DNA of 64,000 nt from Jiangella aurantiaca. GTDB taxonomy: Bacteria; Actinomycetota; Actinomycetes; Jiangellales; Jiangellaceae. Below are positions 47,343 through 54,957 of the stretch, piece after piece. The notes under the pieces were generated by a model. It was not told the origin of the DNA and ran no database searches. It saw only the letters and a list, made by a program, of their open reading frames with translations. Within the stretch, counting starts at the first letter, position 1; every line of letters begins with the position of its first letter. The position numbers and the translations under genes are program-made. The DNA lies in the NCBI RefSeq assembly GCF_004349105.1, contig NZ_SMLB01000031.1:1-64000 (forward strand). Direction: 5' to 3'.

Positions 47343-48232
47343 CGCGGCCTCCTCTCCCGCATCGCGAGCACCTGGACGATGGAGACGATGCCCAGGAACA
47401 CCGCCAGCAGGTACGACATCGCCGCGGCGCTGCCCATGCGGAACGACTCCAGGCCCTCGGCGAGCATGACGATCAGCGCCGTCCGCGTGCTGTCGCCGGG
47501 TCCGCCGTTGGTGACCAGCAGCGCCTGGCCGAACATGTTGGCCGAGGCCAGGATCGTGATCGTGACGACGAACAGCTGCACCGTCCGCAGCCCGGGCAGC
47601 GTCACGTGCCGGAACTGCTGCCACGCCGACGCGCCGTCGACCTTGGCGGCGTCGTAGAGCTCCGACGGTATGTCCTGCAGCCCGGCGAGGTAGATGATCG
47701 TGTTGAAGCCGAGCGTCCACCACACCGTCATCGCGACCAGGCTGATCCACGCCCAGGGCTGGGCGGTGATCCACGGGATCGACGTGCCGAGCAGCCCGTT
47801 CACGATGCCGATGTTCGGGTCCAGCATGAACCGGAACAGCAGCCCGACGACGGCGACGCCGAGCACGTACGGCATGAAGAAGATCGCCCGGAACACCGTC
47901 CGGCCGGGGAAGCGCCGGTTCAGCATGACCGCCAGCGCGAGCGGGATCGCGACCAGGAACGGCACGCTCGCGACGGTGAAGATCGCCGTGGCGCGCATGC
48001 CGTTCCAGAACATCTCGAACACCGCGGACGTGGAGTCGAACAGCGCGAGGTAGTTGTCCAGCCCGACGAAGGGCCGGTTCTCGAGCATGAAGTCCCAGTC
48101 GTGCAGACTCATCCAGATTCCCAGCAGAGCCGGGGCCAGCACGAACGTCGCGAAGATGACCAGGAACGGCGCCATGAACGCGTACGGCGTCCACGGCGCG
48201 TGCCGCCGGATGCGCGGGGTGGTCGTCGCCAC
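47330..48232 (-). CDS. Sugar ABC importer permease (MalF/UgpA-type)
   Basis: The 300-residue permease has six membrane helices and the EAA motif SELYDAAKVDGASAWQQFRHVTLP. Start choice: GTG at 48232, four bases after the binding-protein stop, directly followed by a basic N-terminus and helix 1 (TPYAFMAPFLVIFATF). It pairs with the MalG-type permease. Given the GH51 and GH43 genes in the same operon, arabinose oligosaccharides are the likely cargo. Confidence 0.93.
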   Translation of the reverse strand: MATTTPRIRRHAPWTPYAFMAPFLVIFATFVLAPALLGIWMSLHDWDFMLENRPFVGLDNYLALFDSTSAVFEMFWNGMRATAIFTVASVPFLVAIPLALAVMLNRRFPGRTVFRAIFFMPYVLGVAVVGLLFRFMLDPNIGIVNGLLGTSIPWITAQPWAWISLVAMTVWWTLGFNTIIYLAGLQDIPSELYDAAKVDGASAWQQFRHVTLPGLRTVQLFVVTITILASANMFGQALLVTNGGPGDSTRTALIVMLAEGLESFRMGSAAAMSYLLAVFLGIVSIVQVLAMRERRPRWQS

Positions 48233-48236
48233 GGGA

Positions 48237-49571
48237 CTATCCGCCGTACCGCTCGCGGTTCTCTTCCAGCTTCTTCGACGCACGATCGGCCGCCTCGGAC
48301 AGCGCGGCCGCCGGCTCCTTGGTGAGCAGGACGGCCTCGTTGACCGCCTGGTTGAAGTCGGCGAACACGTCGCCGATGCCCGGCACCGCCGGCGGGAAGT
48401 GCAGGTAGTCGACCTGCTGGGCCAGCGCGGACTGCTCCGGCAGCGCCTGGAACTCCTCCGATTCGCGCACCGAGTTGCGGGCCGGCACCTGGCCGCCCTC
48501 GGCCCAGGCGAGCGACTGCTGGCTCACCCAGTTGATGAAGACCCGGGCGGCCTGCTGCTTGTTGTCGTCGGGCGTGCGCTGGCGGGGCAGCACGAAGTTG
48601 TGCGAGCCGGCCCAGGCGGCCTCGGTGCCGCCGATGTTCGGCAGTGGCGCCACGCCCCACTCCAGGTCCGGCACCTCCTTGAGCGTGTTGATGTGCCAGA
48701 TGCCGTTCCAGTTGAACGCCGTCTGGCCGTTCTGCAGCGCGATGGCGTCGGCGTCCTGGCCGACGTCGGTGGGGCTGTGGCCGTTGCGGACCAGGTCGAC
48801 CGCCCAGGTGAGCGCCTCGACGGCGGGGTCCTCGTGCCAGGTGACCTCGGTGCCGTCCTCGTTGAACAGGTCGCCGCCGAACTGCCAGACCAGCGCCTGG
48901 ACGGTCAGCACGCCGGTGAACACGTGCGGTGACATCCAATGGCCCTGGATGCCCGCGGCCTTGAGCTGCTCGAGTGCGGCCTCGTAGGACTCGCGATCCG
49001 TCGGCGGGCTCTCCGGGTCCAGCCCGGCGGACTCCAGGACGGCCTTGTTGTAGTAGAACCCGAGCGGATGCACGTCGAGCGGGATGCCGAAGCGCTGGCC
49101 GTCGTACTCGCCGGCGCTCCAGACGGCCTCGGCGAAGTCGCCCTCTCGCAGGTTCAGTGCCTCGGCGACGTCGTCGAGCGGGACGATGACGTTGCGCGCG
49201 GCGTTCGTGGGCAGCGAGTCGATGTGCATGATGGCCACGTCCGGGCCGTTGCCCGACTGGACCGCCGTGGGGATCTTGGCGTAGTAGTCGGCCCACTCCA
49301 TCACGGTCATCGTCACCGCGATGTTCGCGTGCTCGCTGTTGAACTGGTCCACGAGCTGCTGCATGACCGGGCCGTCGCCGCCGGTGAAGCCGTTCCAGTA
49401 CGCGAGCTCCACGTTGGGGCCGTCGTAACCGCTGGCGCCGCCGCCGCCCTCGGCCGGCTCGGCGCCAGGGGACTCGGAGCCGCCTCCGCAGGCGGCGAAG
49501 ACGGCACCGGCACCGGCCAGCCCCGTCGCGGTGAGGAAGCGTCGTCGGGTGAGTGCGTTGTAGGTGTACAC
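48237..49571 (-). CDS. Sugar ABC importer substrate-binding lipoprotein
   Basis: The 444-residue CUT1 binding protein starts with TRRRFLTATGLAGAGAVFAAC: twin arginines plus a lipobox ending at Cys28, consistent with export and lipid anchoring. The mature part has the two-lobe pattern of family 1 binding proteins (WNGFTGGDGPVMQQLVDQFN; GNGPDVAIMHID; AWAGSHNFVLP). The start is GTG at 49571. The operon order GH51, binding protein, two permeases, two GH43 enzymes supports uptake of arabinofuranosyl oligosaccharides. Confidence 0.94.
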   Translation of the reverse strand: MYTYNALTRRRFLTATGLAGAGAVFAACGGGSESPGAEPAEGGGGASGYDGPNVELAYWNGFTGGDGPVMQQLVDQFNSEHANIAVTMTVMEWADYYAKIPTAVQSGNGPDVAIMHIDSLPTNAARNVIVPLDDVAEALNLREGDFAEAVWSAGEYDGQRFGIPLDVHPLGFYYNKAVLESAGLDPESPPTDRESYEAALEQLKAAGIQGHWMSPHVFTGVLTVQALVWQFGGDLFNEDGTEVTWHEDPAVEALTWAVDLVRNGHSPTDVGQDADAIALQNGQTAFNWNGIWHINTLKEVPDLEWGVAPLPNIGGTEAAWAGSHNFVLPRQRTPDDNKQQAARVFINWVSQQSLAWAEGGQVPARNSVRESEEFQALPEQSALAQQVDYLHFPPAVPGIGDVFADFNQAVNEAVLLTKEPAAALSEAADRASKKLEENRERYGG

Positions 49572-49596
49572 GGCTGCTCCTTCGCAGAGTGTCGGG

Positions 49597-51117
49597 TCAG
49601 TGGCCGAGCCGGATCAGGTGCCAGGACGACGGCGGCAGGGTCGCGGTGACCGTCTGGTCGCCGTCGAGGACGGTGCCGGTGACCGGACGCGGGACGACCC
49701 GGTCCGGGTGCTCGGCGGTGTTGGTGGCGGATGGGTCGGCGTCGGCGATGGCGAGGTGCTCCAGCAGCCGCAGCGGCCGGCCGTCCTTGTCGAACGCGCG
49801 CAGCGAGACGGTGAGCCGGGCCGGCTCCGTGCGGTTCCGATTCGCGGCCAGCAGCGTGAGCGCGCCGGTCTCCGGATCCTGAACGGCGGTCACCCGGGTG
49901 GCGGGGACGTCGCCGTGCCGCTGGGTGGCGAGGTCGGGGGTGCGGACGGCCGCGCGCAGCACCGTCCCGCGGGCGTACCGGGCGGTCAGCGCGAACGGGT
50001 GGAAGATCGTCTGCCGCCAGGCCGGTCCGCCGGTCTGCGTCAGGATCGGTGCGATCACGTTGACCAGCTGCGCCTGGCAGGCGATCGCCACCCGGTCGCA
50101 GTGGTCCAGCAGCGCCATCAGCAGATCGCCGACCACGACCGCGTCGGTGACGTCGAACACGTCCTCGATCAGCGGCGCGTTCTCGTTGACCTCGAGGCCG
50201 GCCTGCCCGGAGAAGCGGTGCTGGTACCAGACGTTCCACTCGTCGAAGGAGATGGTCAGCCGCTTGGCGCTGCGCCGGACCGCGCCGACGTGGTCCGCGG
50301 TGGCGGCGATCGCGGTGATCATCCGCCGCATGTCCTCGGACGAGGCGAGGAAGCTGTCGACGTCGCCGCCGACCGGCTCGTAGTAGGCGTGCAGCGAGAT
50401 GTGGTCGACCAGGTCGTAGGTGTGCTCCAGGACGATCCGCTCCCAGCTGCCGAACGTCGGCATGCCGCTGTTGGAGCTGCCGCAGGCGACCAGCTCGAGG
50501 TCCTGGTCGGCACGGCGCATCGCCCGGGCCGTTTCCGCGGCCAGCCGCCCGTACTCGTCGGCAGTCTTGTGCCCGACCTGCCACGGGCCGTCCATCTCGT
50601 TGCCCAGGCACCAGGTCCGGATCGCGTGCGGGTCCTTGTGCCCGTTGGCGACCCGCCGGTCGGCCAGCGCCGTCATGCCGGGCGCGAAGTTGGTGTACTC
50701 CAGCAGGTCGACGGCGGCGTCCACGCCGCGGGTGCCGAGGTTCACCGCCATGATCGGGTCGACGCCGACGCCGCGGGCCCAGCGGCAGAACTCGTCGGTG
50801 CCGACGGTGTTCGGCTCCAACGAGCGCCAGGCGAGGTCCAGCCGGCGCGGGCGGTCCGCGACAGGGCCGACGCCGTCCTCCCAGCGGTAGCCGGAGACGA
50901 AGTTGCCGCCCGGATATCGAATGACGGTGACCCCCAGCTCGCGGACCAGCTCGGCGACGTCGCCGCGGAAGCCGTACTCGTCGGCGGTCGGGTGGTCGGG
51001 CTCGAAGATGCCGCCGTAGACGCACCGGCCCATGTGCTCGACGAACGACCCGTACAGGCGTGGGTCGACGGTGCCCACGGTGAATGCCGGATCCAGTCCG
51101 ACCTCGACGTCGTACAA
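49597..51117 (-). CDS. GH51 alpha-L-arabinofuranosidase (intracellular)
   Basis: The 506-residue enzyme removes terminal arabinofuranose from imported oligosaccharides. It lacks a signal peptide, as is normal for GH51. The N-terminus DPAFTVGTVDPRLYGSFVEH, the proton donor Glu174 in CLGNEMDGP and the nucleophile Glu293 in SFDEWNVWY are visible; a C-terminal beta-sandwich follows. The start is a TTG at 51117, with GGAGGG about eight bases upstream; a longer frame upstream has no ribosome site and crosses the operator region. It is the first gene of the operon and is divergent from the LacI gene. Confidence 0.94.
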   Translation of the reverse strand: MYDVEVGLDPAFTVGTVDPRLYGSFVEHMGRCVYGGIFEPDHPTADEYGFRGDVAELVRELGVTVIRYPGGNFVSGYRWEDGVGPVADRPRRLDLAWRSLEPNTVGTDEFCRWARGVGVDPIMAVNLGTRGVDAAVDLLEYTNFAPGMTALADRRVANGHKDPHAIRTWCLGNEMDGPWQVGHKTADEYGRLAAETARAMRRADQDLELVACGSSNSGMPTFGSWERIVLEHTYDLVDHISLHAYYEPVGGDVDSFLASSEDMRRMITAIAATADHVGAVRRSAKRLTISFDEWNVWYQHRFSGQAGLEVNENAPLIEDVFDVTDAVVVGDLLMALLDHCDRVAIACQAQLVNVIAPILTQTGGPAWRQTIFHPFALTARYARGTVLRAAVRTPDLATQRHGDVPATRVTAVQDPETGALTLLAANRNRTEPARLTVSLRAFDKDGRPLRLLEHLAIADADPSATNTAEHPDRVVPRPVTGTVLDGDQTVTATLPPSSWHLIRLGH

Positions 51118-51138
51118 GGGTCCCTCCGCTCTCCGGAG

Positions 51139-51182
51139 TTTTACAACGGATAACCGTGCGGACATTTTTACAACGGATAACC
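51139..51182 (-). promoter_or_regulatory. Two identical LacI operator boxes upstream of GH51
   Basis: TTTTACAACGGATAACC occurs at 51139-51155 and again, identically, at 51166-51182, 27 bp apart (about 2.6 helical turns). Each box contains TTA-N7-TAA dyad symmetry. They lie between the GH51 start (51117) and the divergent LacI gene (51309). The LacI protein at 51309 is the obvious ligand. Confidence 0.75.
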
Positions 51183-51308
51183 TGGATTGGGAAGAGTGTG
51201 GGCCGGGTTGGTCCGGTCCGCGGCGGGCGCCGGAAAACCGGTCGGCCCGGTGCTGGGGCGGTGCCTACACTCGTCAGGTCGTCTTGGGCAGGCGAGAGGG
51301 GCAGGCAG

Positions 51309-52304
51309 GTGGGCACGCGGCTGAAGGACGTGGCGGACCTCGCCGGGGTGTCGTTCAAGACGGTCTCGAATGTGATCAACAACCACCCGAACGTCACCGA
51401 GAAGACCCGCGAGAAGGTGCTCAAGGCCATCGCGGAGCTGCGGTATCGCCCCAACGTGTCCGCGCGCAGCCTGCGGCACGGCCGGTCCGGGTTCGTGGCG
51501 CTAGCCGTGCCGGAACTGGTCTCGCCGTACTTCGCCGCGCTGGCCTCCGAGATCGGCGCCGTCGCCAAGCGGCAGCACCTCATGGTGCTCATCGAGGAGA
51601 CGTTCGGCGAGGTCGAGCAGGAGCGCGTCGTGCTCGAGGGGCTCGACACCCGGCTGATCGACGGCGTCATCTTCAGCCCGATGGGCATGACGACGGCCGA
51701 GGTCGCCGCACGCTCCGACGCCGCGCGCATGGTGCTGCTCGGCGAGCGCGGCCACCCCGCCGGCTTCGACCACATCGCCATCGACAATGTCCGGGCGGCG
51801 CGCGAGGTCACCACCCACCTCATCGCCCTGGGCCGGCGGCACATCGCGGCCATCGGCGCGCAGCGGGCCGGCACCGGTGGCCTGCGCGCCCGCGGCTACC
51901 GGGCGGCACTGCGCGACGCCGGCCTGCCGGTCGACCGCCGGCTCGTCGTCTCCGACCTCGACTTCGACCGCGCCAGCGGCGCCCAGGCGATGGCCGGCCT
52001 GCTCGACAGCGGCCGCCCCGTCGACGCCGTCTTCTGCTTCAACGACCTCATGGCGCTGGGCGCCCTGCGGACGCTGCACGAGCGCGGCCTGCGGGTGCCC
52101 GGCGACGTCGCCGTCGCCGGCTTCGACGACATCGAGGACGGCCGCTACTCGACGCCGTCGCTCACCACCGTCTCACCCGACGTGCCGTTCCTCGCCGCCG
52201 AGGCGGTCCGCCTGGTCGTCCGCCGGCTCGCCGACCCCGACGCCAAGGCCGAGCGCATCGACGTCCCGTTCACGCTGGAGATCCGCGAGAGCACCGCCGG
52301 CTGA
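51309..52304 (+). CDS. LacI-family repressor of the arabinose-polymer operon
   Basis: The 331-residue repressor has the LacI helix-turn-helix with hinge (LKDVADLAGVSFKTVSNVIN then RYRPNVSARSLR) and a periplasmic-binding-protein-like effector domain (FVALAVPELVSPYFAALA; FNDLMALGALRTL; VAGFDDIEDGRYSTPSLTT). It starts with GTG at 51309. It is divergent from the GH51 operon and has two identical boxes upstream of that operon. The effector is probably arabinose or an arabino-oligosaccharide. A stem-loop at 52341 follows it. Confidence 0.93.
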   Translation: MGTRLKDVADLAGVSFKTVSNVINNHPNVTEKTREKVLKAIAELRYRPNVSARSLRHGRSGFVALAVPELVSPYFAALASEIGAVAKRQHLMVLIEETFGEVEQERVVLEGLDTRLIDGVIFSPMGMTTAEVAARSDAARMVLLGERGHPAGFDHIAIDNVRAAREVTTHLIALGRRHIAAIGAQRAGTGGLRARGYRAALRDAGLPVDRRLVVSDLDFDRASGAQAMAGLLDSGRPVDAVFCFNDLMALGALRTLHERGLRVPGDVAVAGFDDIEDGRYSTPSLTTVSPDVPFLAAEAVRLVVRRLADPDAKAERIDVPFTLEIRESTAG

Positions 52305-52340
52305 CTCAGCGCGCGTCAGGTCGGAGTTTCACCCGCTATA

Positions 52341-52368
52341 GGGAGGACAACTCCCTCTTGATCAAGAG
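52341..52368. terminator. Hairpin and palindrome after the LacI gene
   Basis: AGGGAG pairs with CTCCCT around GACAA, and a perfect 14-bp palindrome CTCTTGATCAAGAG (52355-52368) follows at once. The pair lies 36 bp after the LacI stop and may terminate it; no T tract follows. Confidence 0.5.
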
Positions 52369-52452
52369 CGAGGGCGTTGGGTTGTCCACAGATGGCACGG
52401 TGGGTATGGCGCGGTGGTTTCCGCGCGACGCGCGCTTGCGTGCGTGTCTCAC

Positions 52453-53598
52453 GTGCGCGCGCTGCACCTGGCCAGGGTGCAGGACGGCCTCATCACTCGA
52501 ACGCAGGCGCTCGCAGCCGGGCTGACACCGTCGGCGATCGAGCACGCGCTGCGACCTGGAGGACCGTGGCGGTGGGTGGTCCGCGGTGTCTATGCGACCT
52601 TCACCGGTCCACTCGCGCCCATCCATCGGTTGCGAGCAGCCTGTCTGCGGGCCGGTGACGGTGCGCTGGTCACAGGGGCGTGGGCGTGCTGGCTGTCCGG
52701 GCTGCGATACGCACCGCCGCCGGGCGACGTGGTGGACGTGCTGGTCGGGCGCGAAATCGACCGGTCGAACACAGGCTTCGTCCGGATCCATCAGACATCA
52801 CGCCTTCCGGAGGGTCAGTTCTGGTTCGGCCTCGACGAGCCGCCGGTTCCGCGCGAGGTGGTGCTCGATTGGATCGCGCCTGCGGCCCGGCCCGGCGTGA
52901 TTCCCGCAGTGTCCGCCGCGCGCGCCGTCGTCGACGCCATCGTCCTCACGCAGCCGCAGCTGCCCGACTGGATGCCGGTGCACCGGCAGGCGGCGTTGCG
53001 GAATGTCCGGGCGCTGATGTGTGAGGCGGTGCAGCGCCGGAAGGCCCAGCTGGACGACCTCAGGGTGGAGGCGCTGGCCGCGCGGAGACGCGGATCGGCG
53101 CTGGTCCGGGTCGCTCTCGCGGATATCGAGGCCGGCTGCCGGTCCGCTCCCGAGTGCGAGCTGCGCGACCTGGTGCGCCGCAGCCGGATCCTGCCGGAGC
53201 CGCTCTGTAGCCGGCCGCTCGCCGGAGTCCGCGGGATCGTCCCGGACGCGTGCTGGCCGGACCGGCGGCTGATCGTGGAGGTCGACTCCCGCTCGTTCCA
53301 CGGCTTCGGCGACGCGCCGGAGCGGACCGAGCAGCGGCGCGCCCGGCTGGCCGCGCTCGGCTGGGTGGTGCTGCCGGTGTCGCCGGCCCGGTTACGTGCC
53401 GACCCGGCCGGGGTGCTGGCTCAAATCGAGGCCGCCTTACAGGGCGCGCAGCTGATCAGCGCTATCCGTGCACGGCCGCCGGGCGGCGGCGGGAGCGCAG
53501 CAGCGCGTGGTCGACGCTGTAGCGGCCGGGGCCGACGGCGGCCGTCAGCAGGGCGGCGGCGCCCAGCGCGAGTACCAGCTCCGCGCCGCCCTCGGTGA
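52453..53598 (+). CDS. AbiEi-like N-terminal plus DUF559 nuclease-like protein
   Basis: The 381-residue protein has an N-terminal AbiEi/type IV antitoxin-like winged-helix region (LITRTQALAAGLTPSAIEHA, then RVVRGVYAT-like VVRGVYATF) and a C-terminal DUF559/Vsr-type PD-(D/E)XK-like domain (PDACWPDRRLIVEVDSRSFHG, EQRRARLAALGWVVLPVSP). This combination is common in actinobacteria and its function is unknown; nuclease activity and a role in phage defence are both guesses. Several GTG starts are possible (52414, 52444, 52453); I use the last, directly before the folded region, but none has a good ribosome site. The last 137 bp overlap the convergent DoxX gene and code for low-complexity residues. 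Confidence 0.72.
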   Translation: MRALHLARVQDGLITRTQALAAGLTPSAIEHALRPGGPWRWVVRGVYATFTGPLAPIHRLRAACLRAGDGALVTGAWACWLSGLRYAPPPGDVVDVLVGREIDRSNTGFVRIHQTSRLPEGQFWFGLDEPPVPREVVLDWIAPAARPGVIPAVSAARAVVDAIVLTQPQLPDWMPVHRQAALRNVRALMCEAVQRRKAQLDDLRVEALAARRRGSALVRVALADIEAGCRSAPECELRDLVRRSRILPEPLCSRPLAGVRGIVPDACWPDRRLIVEVDSRSFHGFGDAPERTEQRRARLAALGWVVLPVSPARLRADPAGVLAQIEAALQGAQLISAIRARPPGGGGSAAARGRRCSGRGRRRPSAGRRRPARVPAPRRPR

Positions 53599-53899
53599 CG
53601 AACATCCCGTTGCCGGCGTGCACGAAGACGTACGCGCCGAGCATGTCGGCCACCAGCAGCAGGCCCACCACCGGCGTCGCGGCGCCGAGGATCAGCGCCG
53701 CCCCGCCGATCAGCTCGACCAGCGCCGCGAACCATGCCGACGCTGTGGCCAGCGGGACGTCCATTTGCTCGAACCCGGCCGCGACGCCGTCGATGCCGGT
53801 GTCGGCCAGCTTCTGCCAGCCGTGCGCGACGAAGACGGCGCCGATCCCGACGCGGGCGAGGAGGACGACGAGGTCACGGACGGGCGGCGGCACGGTCAT
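53462..53899 (-). CDS. DoxX family membrane protein
   Basis: The 145-residue protein has four membrane helices in the DoxX pattern (LARVGIGAVFVAHGWQKL in helix 1, a helix with ALVELIGGAALILG, and two more). Members take part in redox or thiol homeostasis (for example thiosulfate:quinone oxidoreductase subunits and a mycobacterial oxidant-resistance complex). The ATG at 53899 has AAGGAG nearby upstream. It is divergent from the aldo-keto reductase and convergent with the AbiEi-like gene. A TGACGCGTCA palindrome at 53952-53961 lies in the divergent region. Confidence 0.87.
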   Translation of the reverse strand: MTVPPPVRDLVVLLARVGIGAVFVAHGWQKLADTGIDGVAAGFEQMDVPLATASAWFAALVELIGGAALILGAATPVVGLLLVADMLGAYVFVHAGNGMFVTEGGAELVLALGAAALLTAAVGPGRYSVDHALLRSRRRPAAVHG

Positions 53900-54011
53900 A
53901 GGACTCCTTCGTTGAGCGTTCACGTTTCAGTCGCCGTTGACCGAATCTTTCTGACGCGTCAACTACTAGCAAGGTGGTCGAGGTTCCCGGCGGCACCGAT
54001 AGGGTCGGCTC

Positions 54012-54953
54012 GTGAAAGGGATGCGCTATCGCCAGCTGGGCGAGTCCGGGCTCACCGTCTCCGTCGTCGGCATCGGGTGCAACGCGTTCGGGCGGCGCAT
54101 CGACGAGGCCGCCGCCACCGCCATCGTGCACGCCGGCCTCGACCAGGGCGTGACTCTGTTCGACACCTCCGACACCTACGGACTGGGCGAGAGCGAGCGG
54201 ATGCTCGGCACCGCGCTGGCCGGCCGTCGCGACGACGTCGTCATCGCGACCAAGTTCGGCGGCGACATGCAGGGCCTCAACGGCGCCGACTGGGGCGTGC
54301 GCGGGTCGCGGCGCTACATCCGGCGCGCCGCCGAGGCCAGCCTCCGCCGCCTCGACACCGACTGGATCGACCTCTACCAGCTGCACTTCCCCGATTCGGT
54401 GACGCCGCTGCAGGAGACGCTGGCCGCCCTGGACGAGCTGGTAGCCGAGGGCAAGGTCCGCTACGTCGGCTCCTCGAACCTGGACGGCTGGCAGGTCACC
54501 GAGGCGGCCTGGATCGCCAGCACGGAGGGCCTGACGCCGTTCGTCAGCGCCCAGAACCAGTACTCGCTGTACGACCGGTCCGCCGAGGCCGAACTGATCC
54601 CCGCCGCCGAGCACGCCGGCATCGGCATCCTGCCGTACGGGCCGCTCGCGTACGGCCTGCTCACCGGCAAGTATCGCCGCGGCCAGCCGGCGCCGGAGGG
54701 CTCCCGGCTGTCCGGCCCGGCGCAGGCGCAGCGGCTCGCCGAGGCCGACTTCGACCGCATCGAGGCGCTGGAGCGGTTCGCCGCCGAACGCGGCATCGGC
54801 ATCCTCGACGTCGCCATCGGCGGGCTGGCCGCCCAGCCCGCCGTCGGCTCCGTCATCGCCGGTGCGGTGTCCGCGGAGCAGGTCGCGGCGAACGTCGCCG
54901 CCGGGTCGTGGGAGCCGGGACCGCAGGACCTCGCCGCGCTCGACGAGATCTGA
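54012..54953 (+). CDS. Aldo/keto reductase
   Basis: The 313-residue NADPH-dependent reductase has the AKR barrel with the catalytic tetrad: Asp and Tyr in LFDTSDTYGLGESE, Lys in ATKFGG and His in YQLHFPD. The VRYVGSSNLDGWQV and late SVIAGAVSAEQV segments, which bind cofactor, match the AKR11/12-like bacterial group. Substrates cannot be inferred. The start is a GTG at 54012 with an in-frame ATG nine bases later as an alternative. It is convergent with metE (four bases between stops). Confidence 0.92.
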   Translation: MKGMRYRQLGESGLTVSVVGIGCNAFGRRIDEAAATAIVHAGLDQGVTLFDTSDTYGLGESERMLGTALAGRRDDVVIATKFGGDMQGLNGADWGVRGSRRYIRRAAEASLRRLDTDWIDLYQLHFPDSVTPLQETLAALDELVAEGKVRYVGSSNLDGWQVTEAAWIASTEGLTPFVSAQNQYSLYDRSAEAELIPAAEHAGIGILPYGPLAYGLLTGKYRRGQPAPEGSRLSGPAQAQRLAEADFDRIEALERFAAERGIGILDVAIGGLAAQPAVGSVIAGAVSAEQVAANVAAGSWEPGPQDLAALDEI

Positions 54954-54957
54954 TCGT

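Noticed and set aside
52382-52390. Replication origin suggested by a DnaA box
   Set aside because: Only one TTGTCCACA was seen, with no cluster of boxes, no AT-rich region and no dnaA or dnaN nearby.
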